From contig NZ_SNVW01000019.1 in the NCBI RefSeq assembly GCF_004361695.1, positions 1-37,757 on the forward strand: a DNA stretch of 37,757 bases. The letters run 5' to 3'. Shown in pieces: positions 23,231 through 31,119 of this stretch (positions are counted from its first letter, which is position 1; every line of letters begins with the position of its first letter). The notes below the pieces were generated by a model. That model searched no databases, was not told where the DNA came from, and saw nothing but the letters and a program-made list of their open reading frames with translations. The translations under genes were made by a program, and so were the position numbers. The DNA comes from Curtobacterium flaccumfaciens (lineage in GTDB: Bacteria; Actinomycetota; Actinomycetes; Actinomycetales; Microbacteriaceae).

Positions 23231-25150
23231 GTGAGCACCGACGCCGCGACCAGGACGCTGCCCGGCGTCGTGCTGGTCGGGGCCCGCGGCTACGGCCTGC
23301 ACCACCGTGCGGACATCGACCGACTCGTCGCCGCCGGCACCTGCACGCTGACCGCGGTCGTCGACCCGGCGCTCGGGACCGCGACCGACGGCGGCGTGCC
23401 CGTGGTGTCCGACGTCGTGGCCGCCCGGGAGCACGGCCCCGTCGACGTGGTCGTCGTCGCGGCCCCGATCCCCGCACACCTCCCCCTCGCCCTCGCCGCG
23501 CTCGAGGCCGGTGCGGACGTCCTCCTCGAGAAGCCGCCGGTGACCACCCGCGCCGCGCTCGCGACCCTGCTCGACGCGGAACGCCGCACCGGCCGGGTGG
23601 TGCAGGTCGGGTTCCAGAGTCTCGGGTCGGACGCGCTGCCGGCGTTCCGCGACGGGTCCCTCGTCGGCACGGTCCGGTCGGCCGCGGCGGTCGGCACCTG
23701 GACCCGGAACCAGGCGTACTGGGACCGTTCACCGTGGGCGGGCCGCCGTCGGGTCGGCGGTGTCGACGTGCTCGACGGCGTGGTCGCGAACCCGCTCGCG
23801 CACGCGGTCGCGACGGCCCTCGCGCTCGTCGGGTGCCGCCGGGCGTCCGACGTCGCGCGCGTCGAGGTGGAGCTCCTCCGGGCGAACGACATCGAGGGCG
23901 ACGACACGTCGGCCGTCCGCGTGACGACGACCGCGGGACTCGAGGCCACCGCGGCACTCACCCTGTGCGGGCCGTCCGAGGTGCTGCCGACCGTGCGGGT
24001 GCGCGGGACGCGGGGCAACGCGGTCCTGCACTACACCGAGGACGACGTCACCGCGGACGGCACGACCCGGCACCTCGGGCGCTCCGGCCTGCTCGACAAC
24101 CTGCTCGCCCACCGCGCCACGGGCGAGGACCTGCTCGTGCCGCTGGAGTCGACCGGCGCCTTCGTCGAGGTACTCGAGGCCGTCCGTGCCACCGAACCGG
24201 TCCGCATCGACCACCCCTGGGTGACGTGGGAGGGCGACGGCCCCGCACGCCGTCCCCTCGTCGCCGACGTCGAGGCCGTCATCGACCGGGCCGCCCACGA
24301 ACGCGCGCTGTTCTCCGAGGTCGGTGCGCCGTGGGTGCAGACCTCGCGCGACGAGGTCCTCGACGAGCTCGTCGTCGACGGCACACCGGTCGCCACGGTG
24401 CTCGACGGCGGCGGCACGATCGCGACGTCGTCCCCGCGCCCGTACCTGCACCCGGTCCGGACCCTCGGCGGCACGACGGTCAGCGCCCACCACCCGGCGG
24501 ACCACGACTGGCACTGCGGGGTCGGGTTCGCGATCCCGGACGTCGACGGTGTGAACTGCTGGGGCGGCCGGACCTACGTGCACGGCGAGGGCTACGTCTG
24601 GCGCGACGACCACGGCACCGGCACCGTCCCGCACGCCGAACAGCACGGCCCGACGCTCGCGCAAGAGGTCGTCTGGCGCGGCCCCGACCGCGCGGTGGTC
24701 CTACACGAGGACCGGTCACTCGCGTGGCGGTCCGTCGCCGACGGGTGGGAGCTCACCTGGTCGTCGTCGTTCCGAACGCCGGGCGAGGAGGTCGTCAGGC
24801 TGGGCGGCCCCGGCAGCAACGGCCGGGTCGGCGCGGGGTACGGGGGCTTCTTCTGGCGGTTCCCGGAGTGCACCGGCATCCGGGTGCGCACCGCCGACGC
24901 CGAGGGCGAGGACGCCGTGCACGGCTCCGTCGCGCCGTGGATCGAGTGGTCCGCGGTGTTCGACGGCGGCCCCGCCACGGTCCGCATCGAGGCGGTCGGG
25001 CACCGCGACCCGTGGTTCGTCCGCGCCGCCGAGTACCCCGCGATCGGCTCCGCGCTCGCCTGGCGCTCCCCCGCCCTCGTCCGCCCCGGCGTCCCCCTGG
25101 TGCGGTCGTTCCGCGCGACCGTCTCCGACGGTGTCGCCGCCGCGGAGTAG
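23231..25150 (+). CDS. Gfo/Idh/MocA oxidoreductase fused to a DUF6807 (PmoA-family) domain
   Basis: A 639-residue two-domain protein. Residues 1-370 are a Gfo/Idh/MocA NAD(P)-dependent oxidoreductase (VLVGARGYGLHH nucleotide motif, LLEKPPVTT with the conserved Lys, substrate domain with NPLAHAVATAL). Residues about 375-635 match the DUF6807 or so-called PmoA family: SPRPYLHPVRTLGG, HHPADHDWHCGVGFAIPDV and NCWGG. Those proteins are carbohydrate-associated and unrelated to methane monooxygenase. It is likely cytoplasmic and acts on a sugar or glycoside derivative. The GTG start has a TAGCGT box 7 bases upstream. No apionate-type operator was seen here, so it is not placed in that regulon. Confidence 0.85.
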   Translation: MSTDAATRTLPGVVLVGARGYGLHHRADIDRLVAAGTCTLTAVVDPALGTATDGGVPVVSDVVAAREHGPVDVVVVAAPIPAHLPLALAALEAGADVLLEKPPVTTRAALATLLDAERRTGRVVQVGFQSLGSDALPAFRDGSLVGTVRSAAAVGTWTRNQAYWDRSPWAGRRRVGGVDVLDGVVANPLAHAVATALALVGCRRASDVARVEVELLRANDIEGDDTSAVRVTTTAGLEATAALTLCGPSEVLPTVRVRGTRGNAVLHYTEDDVTADGTTRHLGRSGLLDNLLAHRATGEDLLVPLESTGAFVEVLEAVRATEPVRIDHPWVTWEGDGPARRPLVADVEAVIDRAAHERALFSEVGAPWVQTSRDEVLDELVVDGTPVATVLDGGGTIATSSPRPYLHPVRTLGGTTVSAHHPADHDWHCGVGFAIPDVDGVNCWGGRTYVHGEGYVWRDDHGTGTVPHAEQHGPTLAQEVVWRGPDRAVVLHEDRSLAWRSVADGWELTWSSSFRTPGEEVVRLGGPGSNGRVGAGYGGFFWRFPECTGIRVRTADAEGEDAVHGSVAPWIEWSAVFDGGPATVRIEAVGHRDPWFVRAAEYPAIGSALAWRSPALVRPGVPLVRSFRATVSDGVAAAE

Positions 25151-25199
25151 CGCGCTGTCGCCCCATGCACACGCAACGACGCCCGCCGTCGCCCCGCAC

Positions 25200-25205
25200 T
25201 ACCCT
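25200..25205 (+). promoter_or_regulatory. -10 box of the TPR gene
   Basis: TACCCT ends 6 bases before ATG 25212, the same layout as the arr gene. Confidence 0.4.
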
Positions 25206-25211
25206 GACCTC

Positions 25212-25760
25212 ATGACCGAGACGCATTGCGCGACCACCGACGGACTGGAGGCGCGTGGCGGCGCCGCCACGGGCCTCCAGGCCGAAACGTGGGAACGCGC
25301 GGTCGCCGCGCTGTGGGCCGACGAGACCGTCGACGACCAGACGCGGATCGCGCGGATGCGCGAGCTCGCGGCGCAGGCGCCGCACCAGGCGCTCGGGGCG
25401 TTCGAACTCGGTGGGTCCCTCGACTCAGCCGGCCACGAGGCCGAGGCCGACGTGCACTACACGGCCGCGACCGCTGCCGGGCTGGCCGAGGTCGATCCCG
25501 TGCGTGCCGCGCAGCTCGTCGTCCAGCACGCCTCGACGCTGCGGAACCTCGGTCGCGTCGAGGAGGCGATCACCATGCTGCGCGAGGCGCCCGAGCACCC
25601 GGCGACGGGGGCCGCTCCGCGGGTGTTCCTCGCGCTCGCGCTGCACAGTGCGGGGCGGCACGACGAAGCGCTCCGCGTCGCGATCGAGGCCGTGGAGCCG
25701 ACGCTCCCGCGGTACAACCGGTCGGTCCGGGCCTACGCGGCGGCGCTCACCGAGGGGTGA
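25212..25760 (+). CDS. Tetratricopeptide-repeat protein
   Basis: A 182-residue helical-repeat protein. From about residue 26 (TWERAVAALWAD...) it matches small actinobacterial TPR proteins: AFELGGSLDSAGHEAEADVHY, then ASTLRNLGRVEEAITML, then ALALHSAGRHDEALRV. TPR units mediate protein-protein contacts; partner and role are unknown. Odd feature: the first 25 residues, including DGLEARGGAATGLQAE, are encoded by a palindromic element related to the intergenic repeats at 31063 and 36226, so they are probably an acquired extension. The -10 box position supports this start. It converges on the STPK gene through a tandem hairpin array. Confidence 0.8.
   Translation: MTETHCATTDGLEARGGAATGLQAETWERAVAALWADETVDDQTRIARMRELAAQAPHQALGAFELGGSLDSAGHEAEADVHYTAATAAGLAEVDPVRAAQLVVQHASTLRNLGRVEEAITMLREAPEHPATGAAPRVFLALALHSAGRHDEALRVAIEAVEPTLPRYNRSVRAYAAALTEG
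25241..25284. repeat. Family 2 palindromic repeat inside the TPR coding sequence
   Basis: The outer arms CTGGAGGC / GCCTCCAG (25245-25252 / 25273-25280) match the outer arms of the palindromes at 31063-31106 and 36226-36273. The inner part GTGGCG / CGCCAC is also self-complementary. Unlike the other two copies it lies within a reading frame. Confidence 0.65.
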
Positions 25761-25834
25761 GGGCTCACCGAGGGGTGAGGGCTCACCGAGGGGTGACGGG
25801 CACCGAGGGGTGACGGCTCACCGCCGGGTGACGG
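25745..25834. terminator. Tandem hairpin repeats at convergent gene ends
   Basis: An 18-base unit built on CTCACC-GAGG-GGTGAG is repeated about five times with increasing divergence. It covers the stop codon of the TPR gene (25760) and that of the kinase gene (25818). Each unit is a small hairpin; together they may terminate both transcripts. Confidence 0.7.
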
Positions 25835-27233
25835 GGATCGACTCGTTCGTGGTGCGGAGCGACTCCTGCCGGAGCTCGAGCTGCGTGACGGCGAGGGCGG
25901 CGAGGTCGCGCAGGTTCTCGAGGTCGGCCTCGGTCGCCTCGCGCGGGCGGGTGTCGAGCACCGCCAGGGTGCCGATCGCCGTTCCGTCGTGCTTCACCAG
26001 CGGCACGCTGACGTAGAAGCGGATGCCGAGCGGGCCGGTCACGAGCGGGCTGTTCTGCATCTCCGGGTGCGCCGAGCCGTCCGGGATCACGACCGGCACG
26101 GGCACCGGCGCGAACCCGTTCCGGAAGCTGATGCTGCGCGCGGACTCGTCGACGCCCTCGGCGATGTGGGACTGCGACCACTCGCGGTCTTCGTCGAGGA
26201 CCTCGACCAGGGCGATCGGTGCGTCGAACAACCGGGCGGCCATGGCGGTCGTGCGCTGGAGTGCCTCGTCGGGGAGCTCGTCGAGGGTGGCCGGGCGGGC
26301 GGTGTCGGCGGCGGGTTGCTCGGTTGCGGTCGCGGACCCGGCGCTCGCGGACCCGCCGGTCGGGTCGACGACCCGGTCGGCGCCGGCGGTGTCGGCGATG
26401 ACGACGTCGCGGAGGAGCGTCACCAGCTCGGCCCCGGCCGGCCGGTCGTCCGGGTCCTGCGCGGTCATCGCACGGAGGAGCGTCTTCCAGTGCTCCGGCA
26501 GCGGCTCGGGCACGACCGGGTCGCGGGAGAGTCGGGCGACCGCGGACTCGACGAGGGAACCCGGGAACTCGCGGCGGCGCGTGAAGCACTGCAGCAGGAC
26601 GAGGCCGAGCGAGTACACGTCGCTGGCCGGTCCGACGTCGCCGCCCCGCGCCTGCTCCGGGCTGAGGTACGCGGCGGTCCCGGTGGTCACGCCGTCGGCG
26701 GTCAGTCGTTCGACGCCCGCGGCGAGCGCGATGCCGAAGTCCGTCAGCCGGGCGCGGGCGCGATCGGAGTCGTTGCCGTAGTCGACGAGCAGGATGTTCG
26801 ACGGCTTGATGTCGCGGTGCACGACCCCGTGCGCGTGGATGTAGTGGAGCGCCTCGGCCATGTCGTAGCCGATCTCGGCGATGTGCCGCGAGGCGAGCGG
26901 CCCGACGCCCAGCCGCTCCTCGAGGTCCTGGCCGACGACGAGCGCCATCACGATGAAGCGCTGCTGCGTGCCGTCCTGCCCCGTGAGGACCCCGGCGTCG
27001 AGCAGGCTGACGAGGTTGTGGTGCTCGAGGGAGGCGAGGACGCCGAGCTCCGCCTCTTGTCGGGCGATGTCGACGATGCCGGAGTGGAACACCTTGACCG
27101 CGACCGGGCGGTGCAGGCTCTCGTCCACCCCGCGGTACACGACGGACATCCCGCCCTGCCCGATCGCCGCTTCGAGGCGGTACCGCCCGTCGAGGAGCGG
27201 TGATCGCCCCTCGTGTCCTTCGGTCGGACCCAT
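25818..27233 (-). CDS. Soluble serine/threonine protein kinase with C-terminal GAF domain
   Basis: A 471-residue protein. The kinase domain (about 17-290) has a glycine loop IGQGGMSVVY, Lys47 (VAVKVF), HRDIKPSN (Asp141), DFG (165-167) and SPEQ in the activation segment, so it should be active. A short Ala/Thr linker is followed by a GAF domain (about 330-455: LFDAPIALVEVLDE..., FYVSVPLVKHDG, IGTLAVLD). There is no transmembrane helix and no PASTA repeat, so it is cytosolic, with GAF as the probable sensor. GAGG lies 5 bases before ATG 27233. The stop is embedded in the tandem hairpin array. Confidence 0.88.
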   Translation of the reverse strand: MGPTEGHEGRSPLLDGRYRLEAAIGQGGMSVVYRGVDESLHRPVAVKVFHSGIVDIARQEAELGVLASLEHHNLVSLLDAGVLTGQDGTQQRFIVMALVVGQDLEERLGVGPLASRHIAEIGYDMAEALHYIHAHGVVHRDIKPSNILLVDYGNDSDRARARLTDFGIALAAGVERLTADGVTTGTAAYLSPEQARGGDVGPASDVYSLGLVLLQCFTRRREFPGSLVESAVARLSRDPVVPEPLPEHWKTLLRAMTAQDPDDRPAGAELVTLLRDVVIADTAGADRVVDPTGGSASAGSATATEQPAADTARPATLDELPDEALQRTTAMAARLFDAPIALVEVLDEDREWSQSHIAEGVDESARSISFRNGFAPVPVPVVIPDGSAHPEMQNSPLVTGPLGIRFYVSVPLVKHDGTAIGTLAVLDTRPREATEADLENLRDLAALAVTQLELRQESLRTTNESIPVTRR

Positions 27234-27356
27234 CGCACCCTCGTTCTCGGCAGCAGCACGCAACGATGCATCTTCGCATCGCGGAGCGCGGCACGCCGAC
27301 CGGACCACGTTCTCCGGCTGAACGGCGCTTCGCGCGCACCGGCCGGCCTCGGCCAT

Positions 27357-27470
27357 GCCCCGGCGAGATCGCACTTCCGCGGCCGCGTCGCCGGCGCGAG
27401 CCCCGGCGAGATCGCACTCCCGCGGCCGCGGGCTGGCCCGAGGCGCGCCGAAGTGCGATCTCAGCGAGCC
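27357..27470. repeat. Dispersed-type repeat, family 3
   Basis: A 31-base unit with core CGAGATCGCACTTCCGCGG occurs at 27357 and 27400 (43 apart, one mismatch), followed by an inverted copy of GAGATCGCACTTC (27450-27462). The layout (two direct, one inverted) mirrors family 1. It occupies much of the 266-base spacer 27234-27499; nothing else was seen there. Confidence 0.75.
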
Positions 27471-27499
27471 GCAGGGCCGGCGCGAGCGGCCCCGACCCC

Positions 27500-28909
27500 T
27501 CACCGCACCGTCGCCGCGGTCGCCGCGATCGCCCGCCGCACCGCCTCGACCGAGAACCGCACGTCGTCCGCGTCGGTCGACCAGTTGCTCACCGAGATGC
27601 GGAGCACGTCGTGACCGCGCCACCGGGAGCCGGACATCCACACGTCGCCGTCCGCGATGAGCCGGGCGGTGACGGCCCGCGTGCGCTCGTCCGAGCCGAA
27701 CGTCAGGCACACCTGCGTGAACACCACGTCGTTGACGACGTGCACGTCCGGCAGCGCCCGGAGTCCGTCGGCCAGGGCCCGGGCGTTCGCGACGAGGCGG
27801 TCGACGAGCTCGACGACACCGGACCGGCCGAGCTGCCGGAGCGCCGCCCAGACCGGCACGCCCCGGGCTCGGCGGGACATCTCGGGCACCAGGTCGAACG
27901 GCTCCGAGACGTCCGCGGGGTCGCGGATGAGGTACGCGGTCTGCGTCCCGAGCGCCGCGCGGGTCACCGACGGCCGCGAGACGATCGCGACGCCGCAGTC
28001 GTACGGCACGTTGAGCGTCTTGTGCGCGTCCGTCGCCCACGAGTCCGCCGTGTCGATCCCGTCGAGTCCGTCGCCGAGGGCCGATCGGAGCGACGGGCTC
28101 GCGGCCGCCCAGAGCCCGAACGCCCCGTCGACGTGCACCCACGCACCGTGCTCGTGGGCGACCGTGATCGCGGCGCGCATCGGGTCGAACGCGCCGGAGT
28201 GCAGGTTGCCGGCCTGCAGGCAGACGATCGCCGGGCCGTCGACGCGGTCGAGGTGCGCGCGGAGGTCGTCGACCAGGATCCGGCCCTGATCGTCCGCGTC
28301 GACCAGCGTCGTCGTCCCGAACCCGAGGTAGCGGAGGGCGAGGTCGAGCGAGGTGTGCCGTTCGGCGCCGGCGAGCACGGTGACGACCGGCGCGCCGGTC
28401 AGTCCGGCGGTGTTGACGTCCCAGCCGACGCGGTCCAGCACCCAGGCGCGGGCGGCGGCGAGTCCGGTCCAGTTGGCCATCGTCGCGCCGGTCGTGAAGC
28501 CGACGTCCGACTCCGGCGGCAGTCCGAGCACGTCGAGCAGCCACGTCCCCGCCACCTGTTCGAGCGCGGCGGTGGCCGGCGTCGGGTACCGCATGGCTGC
28601 GTTCTGGTCCCAGGCGCTGACGAGCCAGTCGGCTCCCATCGCCGCGGGCAGCGTGCCGCCGATCACCCAGCCGAAGAACCGACCGGACGGCATCGCCATG
28701 AGCCCCGGGCCGGCGAGGGTGGCGAGGTCGTCGACCACCCCGGCCGGGTCCGCCGGACCGTCCGGGAGCGGACGGTCGAGGGCGGCGAGCACACCCTCGA
28801 CGTCCTGCTCCGGACGGACGGTCCGGTCGGGCAGGCTGGTGATCCAGTCGAGCGCGTGCTGCGCGGCGCGGTCCAACGTGCGGCGGTACTCGTCCGGGTC
28901 GATGTCCAC
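27500..28909 (-). CDS. PLP-dependent group II decarboxylase (aromatic-amino-acid decarboxylase-like)
   Basis: A 469-residue fold-type I PLP enzyme of the pyridoxal-dependent decarboxylase family. Visible are TTGATMANWTGL, a His in AERHTSL (about 185), Asp261 in HVDGAFG and the Schiff-base Lys297 in SWATDAHKTLN. Such enzymes decarboxylate L-DOPA, tryptophan, tyrosine or glutamate; specificity is unclear. I chose GTG 28909 with GAAGGGA 8 bases upstream. An alternative GTG at 28960 overlaps the stop codon of the upstream ScyD-like gene (GTGA) and would imply translational coupling. Confidence 0.85.
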   Translation of the reverse strand: MDIDPDEYRRTLDRAAQHALDWITSLPDRTVRPEQDVEGVLAALDRPLPDGPADPAGVVDDLATLAGPGLMAMPSGRFFGWVIGGTLPAAMGADWLVSAWDQNAAMRYPTPATAALEQVAGTWLLDVLGLPPESDVGFTTGATMANWTGLAAARAWVLDRVGWDVNTAGLTGAPVVTVLAGAERHTSLDLALRYLGFGTTTLVDADDQGRILVDDLRAHLDRVDGPAIVCLQAGNLHSGAFDPMRAAITVAHEHGAWVHVDGAFGLWAAASPSLRSALGDGLDGIDTADSWATDAHKTLNVPYDCGVAIVSRPSVTRAALGTQTAYLIRDPADVSEPFDLVPEMSRRARGVPVWAALRQLGRSGVVELVDRLVANARALADGLRALPDVHVVNDVVFTQVCLTFGSDERTRAVTARLIADGDVWMSGSRWRGHDVLRISVSNWSTDADDVRFSVEAVRRAIAATAATVR

Positions 28910-28956
28910 GGTGTCAGTCCCTTCGTCGATCACGCTGGCCCGGCCGAGCGGAGCCG

Positions 28957-30153
28957 TCACTGCCAGCCGCGCGCTCCGTCGTCACCCCAGCGGGAGTGGT
29001 CGTGCCCGTTCGTGATGCTCCACCGGACGACCTTCCCGATCGGCTGCGGGGTGCCCTCGGCGTCCGGCACGAACGCGTCGGTGGTGGCGTACAGCGCACC
29101 GTTCCGCAGTTCGACGGCCGCCGGCGACGAGACCGCCAGGGTCTGGACCGTCCGGCCCGACCACGGCGACACGACCGAGATCTGCCCGGTGCCGGCCGTT
29201 CCGCCGAACAGCTCGGAGACGAGCACCACGCCGGAGCGCTGGTCCACGGCGAGGTTCGTCGCGCCGACGAACCCGGTCGCGACGCGCTGGACGGTGCCGT
29301 TCCACGGGTTGACCTTGTAGACGCTGCCTCGGGCTCCGAGGTCGGCGCTCTCCGGTCCACCCGGCAGCGTCGACACGTAGAGCCAGCCGTCGGGTCCGCG
29401 CTCGACGTCCGTGGGCACGGGCTCGAAGGCGTACCCGTAGCCGACCACGCACGCCGGGAACCCGAACGCCGCGGCCGTCGCGGCGTCGACACGGACCGGC
29501 GGCTGCGGCGGCAGCACGGCGACGGTCGACACCCGACCGTCGTACCCGACCCGCACGATGTCGTTGCCGCCGGCGTCGGCGACGTACACGCCCTCCCGCT
29601 GCGCGAGCGAGGCGTAGGGGTGCGTGTCGACCGTGCCGCGGTAGCGCGCCGGACCGGCCTCACCGGCCGGGTCCACCTGCGCCGCACACGACGACGGCAG
29701 CCCGCGGAAGCCGTAGCCGTTCACGCGGTCCGGGTTGACGCGGGCCTCGTACGCACCGAGGTCGGCGAGTTGCCGTGCGGCACCGCGCGGCGGGAGCACC
29801 ATGAGGCGTGCGACGCCGTTCGGCTGGTCGTTCTGGGCGTAGTAGACCGAGTCGCCGCGGGAGGACACCGCGCCGATCTCCTGGCCCGCGGGTGCCGTGG
29901 CGAGGGTCGTGGTCGTCGCCCCCGGTCCGACCCGGGTCAGCTGGCCCGCGAAGTTCTGGGTGACGTCGACCCGGCCGAGCCGGTCGACCTCGAGGCTGAG
30001 CGGCGAGACGAGGCCGGACGCGAGCGTGGCGGCCGGTCCGACGCGGAGTCCGGGGACCCGGTGGTCGGAGCCGTGGGCCTGGGCGGGTGCGCCGACGGCC
30101 ACGGTCGCGAGTGCGATCGCGGCGACGGCGCCGACGAGCAGTGTTCGGTGCAT
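28957..30153 (-). CDS. Secreted ScyD/ScyE-like beta-propeller protein
   Basis: A 398-residue exported protein. A Sec signal peptide (MHRTLLVGAVAAIALATVAV...APAQA, cleavage near residue 26) is followed by repeated propeller-like strands (GVYVADAGGNDIVRVGYDGRV, RGPDGWLYVSTLPGG, LAVDQRSGVVLVSELFGG). It resembles the ScyD/ScyE family named after cyanobacterial scytonemin clusters; in other bacteria the role is unknown. AAGGAG lies 6 bases before ATG 30153, and a promoter with a roughly 190-base leader is visible upstream. It probably forms an operon with the downstream decarboxylase. Confidence 0.82.
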   Translation of the reverse strand: MHRTLLVGAVAAIALATVAVGAPAQAHGSDHRVPGLRVGPAATLASGLVSPLSLEVDRLGRVDVTQNFAGQLTRVGPGATTTTLATAPAGQEIGAVSSRGDSVYYAQNDQPNGVARLMVLPPRGAARQLADLGAYEARVNPDRVNGYGFRGLPSSCAAQVDPAGEAGPARYRGTVDTHPYASLAQREGVYVADAGGNDIVRVGYDGRVSTVAVLPPQPPVRVDAATAAAFGFPACVVGYGYAFEPVPTDVERGPDGWLYVSTLPGGPESADLGARGSVYKVNPWNGTVQRVATGFVGATNLAVDQRSGVVLVSELFGGTAGTGQISVVSPWSGRTVQTLAVSSPAAVELRNGALYATTDAFVPDAEGTPQPIGKVVRWSITNGHDHSRWGDDGARGWQ

Positions 30154-30347
30154 GGTGCGCTCCTTGGGGGAGGTTCCGGGTACGAAGACGTGCGGCTGCG
30201 CGGAAGAGGCAGTCGGGGAGTCTGGAAGCGGCCGCGGCTGGAAGAGCGCTGCAGGCCGTCGCGTCGGGCACCACGGGTGGGCGGGCACGACGTCGTGGCC
30301 GCTCGCGGGGTCCGTGGACGTCGGCGGGTTCAGCGCCGACACGGGGA

Positions 30348-30376
30348 ACCCTATGACCTCCCTGTGACGATGTCAC
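30348..30376 (-). promoter_or_regulatory. Promoter of the ScyD-like gene
   Basis: On the minus strand GTGACA (30376-30371), 17 bases, TAGGGT (30353-30348). The -35 overlaps the inverted repeat GTGAC-GAT-GTCAC (30364-30376). The 301-base divergent spacer 30154-30454 holds this promoter and a long leader; no gene was seen there. Confidence 0.5.
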
Positions 30377-30454
30377 GCTTGGTTCCGGTGTCGAACGACC
30401 CTGTCGCCCGGTGCGGAGCGGGCGTACCCTCGGCGCGAGACGAAGGAGTCCGAC

Positions 30455-31063
30455 GTGCCCGCACGATTCGTGTACTGGATGAACGTGTCGCTCGACGGCT
30501 TCATCGAGGGGCGCCCCGGCACCGAGCGCAACGACGGCGACCCGGAGTGGCTCCGCATCGACGAGCAGCTGCACCGGTTCTTCAACGAGCGGGCCGCGGC
30601 GATGACGATGGCCGTCGAGGGCCGGATCATCCACGACATGATGGACCCGTTCTGGCCGGACGCGCGCACCGACGAGTCGCTCCCCGGCTACCTCCGCGAG
30701 TACGGCGAGATCTGGACGGCCATGCCGAAGGTGCTCGTCTCACGCTCGCGCACGGCGGCCGACCACAACACGACGATCGTCGGCGCGGACGCGATCGCCC
30801 GACTCGCGACGCTCCGCGACGAGTCCGAGGGCGACATCGGCGTCGGTGGGGCGGACCTGGCGACGCAGCTGCTGGCGGCCGGCCTGCTCGACGAGCTCAT
30901 GCTCTTCACGCACCCCGCGATGCTCGGCGCGGGGCGCCCGCTCTTCGACTCCCCCGCCGACGCGGTCCAGCAGCCGCTGCTGCTGGACCTGCTCGAGGAG
31001 CGCACCTTCGACAGCGGCGTCACGATGCGCCGGTACGAGATCCTGCGGAACGGAACCGCCTAG
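30455..31063 (+). CDS. Dihydrofolate reductase/RibD C-terminal-like reductase
   Basis: A 202-residue protein of the RibD_C/DHFR-fold family: VYWMNVSLDGFIEG near the N-terminus, a central MAVEGRIIHDMM, PKVLVSRSR, a nucleotide-binding GDIGVGGADLATQLL (about 130) and LFTHPAMLGAGRPLFD. These small NAD(P)H-dependent proteins are common in Actinobacteria; substrates are mostly unknown and they are not the housekeeping DHFR. AAGGAG lies 7 bases before GTG 30455. The stop codon TAG begins the perfect stem-loop at 31063-31106. Confidence 0.85.
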   Translation: MPARFVYWMNVSLDGFIEGRPGTERNDGDPEWLRIDEQLHRFFNERAAAMTMAVEGRIIHDMMDPFWPDARTDESLPGYLREYGEIWTAMPKVLVSRSRTAADHNTTIVGADAIARLATLRDESEGDIGVGGADLATQLLAAGLLDELMLFTHPAMLGAGRPLFDSPADAVQQPLLLDLLEERTFDSGVTMRRYEILRNGTA

Positions 31064-31106
31064 GGCCTGGAGGCGCGGTGCCAGCCGGCACCGCGCCTCC
31101 AGGCCC
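31063..31106. repeat. Family 2 palindromic repeat (perfect 20-base stem)
   Basis: Arms 31063-31082 and 31087-31106 are perfectly complementary, with a 4-base loop. The left arm begins GGGCCTGGAGGCGCGG. It starts at the last base of the reductase stop codon and ends 13 bases before the convergent ABC permease stop, so it can serve as a bidirectional terminator. Confidence 0.9.
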
Positions 31107-31119
31107 ACGGGTGGTCGCG

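Noticed and set aside
20258..23479. A 1073-codon open frame on the minus strand covering part of the GT2 gene and the tandem repeats
   Set aside because: It is out of frame with the clearly homologous GT2-acyltransferase product and has low-complexity Arg/Pro/His composition.
23231..25150. Gfo/Idh protein as the D-apiose dehydrogenase of the regulon
   Set aside because: It lacks the regulon operator, is about 5 kb away behind unrelated genes and is fused to DUF6807; possible but unsupported.
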